Shown in pieces: positions 30,709 through 32,388 of a DNA stretch of 32,388 nt. Under the pieces are notes generated by a model, which was given only the letters and a program-made list of their open reading frames with translations, was not told the origin of the DNA and did no database searches. The translations under genes were made by a program, and so were the position numbers. Source of the DNA: Fibrobacter succinogenes (GTDB taxonomy: Bacteria; Fibrobacterota; Fibrobacteria; Fibrobacterales; Fibrobacteraceae); assembly GCA_902794535.1 (NCBI GenBank), contig CADBHQ010000027.1, forward strand, positions 1 through 32,388, read 5' to 3'. Numbering within the stretch: position 1 is the stretch's first letter; each line of letters begins with the position of its first letter.

Positions 30709-32388
30709 ATGTCAACTTCTAAATATATCGAAACGAAACTCATTCACGGCGGCATCGATGGCGACAAGGTCACGGGAGCTGTCAACGTTCCTATCTATCA
30801 GACTTCTACCTATAAGCAAGCGGGTCTCGGCGAAAATACCGGTTGGGAATATTCCCGTACGGGGAACCCCACGCGTGCAGCGCTCGAAGCGCTGATTGCT
30901 GACCTCGAAGGCGGTGTAGCAGGCTTTGCTTTCGGTAGCGGCATGGCTGCAACCTCTACGGTGCTTTCGCTTTTTAAGCAGGGTGACCGCATTATTATCT
31001 CTAGCAATGTTTATGGCGGTACCTTCCGCGTTCTGGACAAAGTTTTCAAGAACCTCGGCATTACCTATTCTATTGAAGATACGACCGATTTGGCAACGCT
31101 CGATACCAAGGTGACGCCCGATGTGAAGGCCTTCTTTATTGAAAGCCCGGCAAACCCGCTCCTGACCGTGACGGATTTGGCAGGTGTTGCTGCCATCGCC
31201 AAGAAGCACGGAATTTTGACGATTGTTGATAACACCTTCATGACTCCTTATTTGCAGCGCCCGCTGGAACTTGGCGCCGACATCGTGGTGCATTCTGCGA
31301 CCAAGTACTTGGGCGGCCATAGCGATGTGGTGGCTGGCCTTGCAGTGACCAACAATAAGGAAATTGCCGACCGCCTCGCATTCAATCAGAATGCCGTGGG
31401 TGCGGTGCTTGGCCCCTTCGATTCTTTCCTCCTGATTCGCGGTATCAAGACTCTTGGCGTGCGCCTTGATCGCCATACCGAAAATGCAGAACGCATTGCT
31501 CGCTACCTGGAACAGCACGAAGCCGTAAAACATGTTTATTATCCGGGCCTTCCGACCGCTCAGGGTTACGAAATCAACAAGAAACAGGCCAAGAACGGTG
31601 GCGCCATGATTTCGTTCGAACTGTACGAAGGTTACGACATCAAGAAATTCTTCAAGGCCCTGCAGCTGATTTCGCTCGCCGAAAGTTTGGGCGGCGTCGA
31701 AAGCCTTGTTTGCCATCCGGCTACCATGACCCATGCCTCTATTCCGAAGGAAATTCGTGAAAAGGTGGGCATTACCGACGGACTGATTCGTTTGTCTGTA
31801 GGTATCGAAAAAGTCGATGACATTATCTTGGATAAGCATAATATGCATTACTATGAATCAATGCAATCTTTAATCGGGAAGACTCCGCTTGTAAAGCTTA
31901 CGCACGTGGGACTCCCCGAAGGCGTAAACCTGTTTGCCAAACTGGAGCTCTGGAATCCCTCGGGCAGCGTGAAGGACCGTACCGGTCTTTACATGGTGAA
32001 CGACGCGATTGAAAAGGGACTCCTGAAACCGGGCGGAACCATTGTCGAAGCAACCGCAGGCAACACCGGCCTCGGCATCGCCTTCGCAGCCCTCAACCGC
32101 GGCATCCGCGTGATATTCGTGGTGCCCACTAAGTTCTCGCAAGAAAAGCAGACGCTCATGCGCGCTCTCGGAGCAGAACTCATCAACACCCCGCGTGAAG
32201 ACGGAATGCTCGGCGCCGAAAAGAAAGCCGAAGAACTCTTGACTCAAATTCCCGGCTCTGTTTCGCTCAGGCAGTTCCGCAACATGTCCAACCCGCTGGC
32301 CCATTACGAAACCACCGGCCCCGAAATCTACGAAGATTTGGACGGACAAATCGACTACGTGGTCGCAGGCGCAGGCAGTGGCGGCACC
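30709..32388 (+). CDS. Fusion of cystathionine gamma-lyase/synthase-type and cysteine synthase/cystathionine beta-synthase-type PLP enzymes (3' end outside window)
   Basis: One frame stays open from the ATG at 30709 (AAAGGA upstream) to the window end, 560 codons. Residues 1-376 are a nearly complete Cys/Met-metabolism PLP enzyme: YSRTGNPTRAALE, FGSGMAATSTVLSLF, IVDNTFMTPYLQRP, HSATKYLGGHSDVV with the PLP-binding Lys199, and SLGGVESLVCHPATMTHASIP. After GIEKVDDIILDKHNMHYYES the second enzyme begins at Met385: SLIGKTPLVKL, NPSGSVKDRTG with PLP Lys422, EATAGNTGLGIA, EKQTLMRALGAELINTPREDGM, GAGSGGT. The second half is closer in motif to MccA/CBS than to CysK. CBS and CGL activities together make cysteine from homocysteine via cystathionine. 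There is almost no linker, and internal ATGs (31843, 31861) might allow separate initiation. Regulated by the upstream attenuator. The exact substrates are not settled. Confidence 0.85.
   Translation, partial: MSTSKYIETKLIHGGIDGDKVTGAVNVPIYQTSTYKQAGLGENTGWEYSRTGNPTRAALEALIADLEGGVAGFAFGSGMAATSTVLSLFKQGDRIIISSNVYGGTFRVLDKVFKNLGITYSIEDTTDLATLDTKVTPDVKAFFIESPANPLLTVTDLAGVAAIAKKHGILTIVDNTFMTPYLQRPLELGADIVVHSATKYLGGHSDVVAGLAVTNNKEIADRLAFNQNAVGAVLGPFDSFLLIRGIKTLGVRLDRHTENAERIARYLEQHEAVKHVYYPGLPTAQGYEINKKQAKNGGAMISFELYEGYDIKKFFKALQLISLAESLGGVESLVCHPATMTHASIPKEIREKVGITDGLIRLSVGIEKVDDIILDKHNMHYYESMQSLIGKTPLVKLTHVGLPEGVNLFAKLELWNPSGSVKDRTGLYMVNDAIEKGLLKPGGTIVEATAGNTGLGIAFAALNRGIRVIFVVPTKFSQEKQTLMRALGAELINTPREDGMLGAEKKAEELLTQIPGSVSLRQFRNMSNPLAHYETTGPEIYEDLDGQIDYVVAGAGSGGT

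Noticed and set aside
30712..31848. 378-codon minus-strand frame over the transsulfuration fusion
   Set aside because: It is antisense to an enzyme with all PLP motifs and has no supporting features.

Overview
The window is a chromosomal segment of a Fibrobacter-like bacterium (Fibrobacterota, FCB group). The evidence is a lipoprotein carrying a C-terminal domain of the Fibrobacter succinogenes major paralogous type (TIGR02145), a family 8 glycoside hydrolase and a large Ig-like surface protein that both end in type IX-like C-terminal sorting domains, and a coding style with many G/C-ending codons between short AT-rich gaps. The species call is inference; no rRNA or tRNA gene was seen.

Layout. 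1-2089: 3' part of leuS. 2189-4087 (-): xanthine permease and xanthine phosphoribosyltransferase (purine salvage), divergent from a bile acid:sodium symporter-family gene (4178-5142) whose N-terminus looks frameshifted. 5194-6764 (-): secreted GH8 glycanase split by an apparent 1-nt deletion. 6857-10378 (-): two large lipoproteins in one operon. 10510-12174 (-): pgi. 12250-13927 (+): a two-gene alarmone module, a small (p)ppGpp hydrolase followed by a small (p)ppGpp synthetase. 13995-15611 (-): ECF sigma factor, one-TM anti-sigma-like protein and a Cys-rich Spy/CpxP-like protein, reminiscent of CnrH/CnrY/CnrX metal sensing. 15713-18068 (+): a DUF1538 membrane protein with two PII-like proteins. 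18148-21144 (+): MFS-like/spermidine-synthase-like fusion. 21192-23136 (-): two paralogous outer-membrane beta-barrels. 23198-24994 (+): Uup-type ABC-F ATPase. 25153-27858 (+): surface Ig-like repeat protein. 28000-29172 (-): ackA. 29237-30414 (+): PAP2 phosphatase and overlapping histidine phosphatase.

The most striking part is the right end (30478-32388). A near-consensus promoter drives a leader with a 20-residue ORF containing four consecutive Cys codons plus a fifth, then a strong intrinsic terminator with a mutually exclusive alternative helix. This is the arrangement of a ribosome-mediated cysteine attenuator. The regulated gene is a single continuous reading frame in which a cystathionine gamma-lyase/synthase-type enzyme is joined without a stop codon to a cysteine synthase/cystathionine beta-synthase-type enzyme. 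Together they could form one bifunctional reverse-transsulfuration protein making cysteine from homocysteine. The frame is still open at the window end.

A recurring feature is a -10-like hexamer ending 6-8 bp before the ATG in nine genes without a good Shine-Dalgarno, suggesting leaderless mRNAs, beside other genes with clear AAGGAG-type sites.
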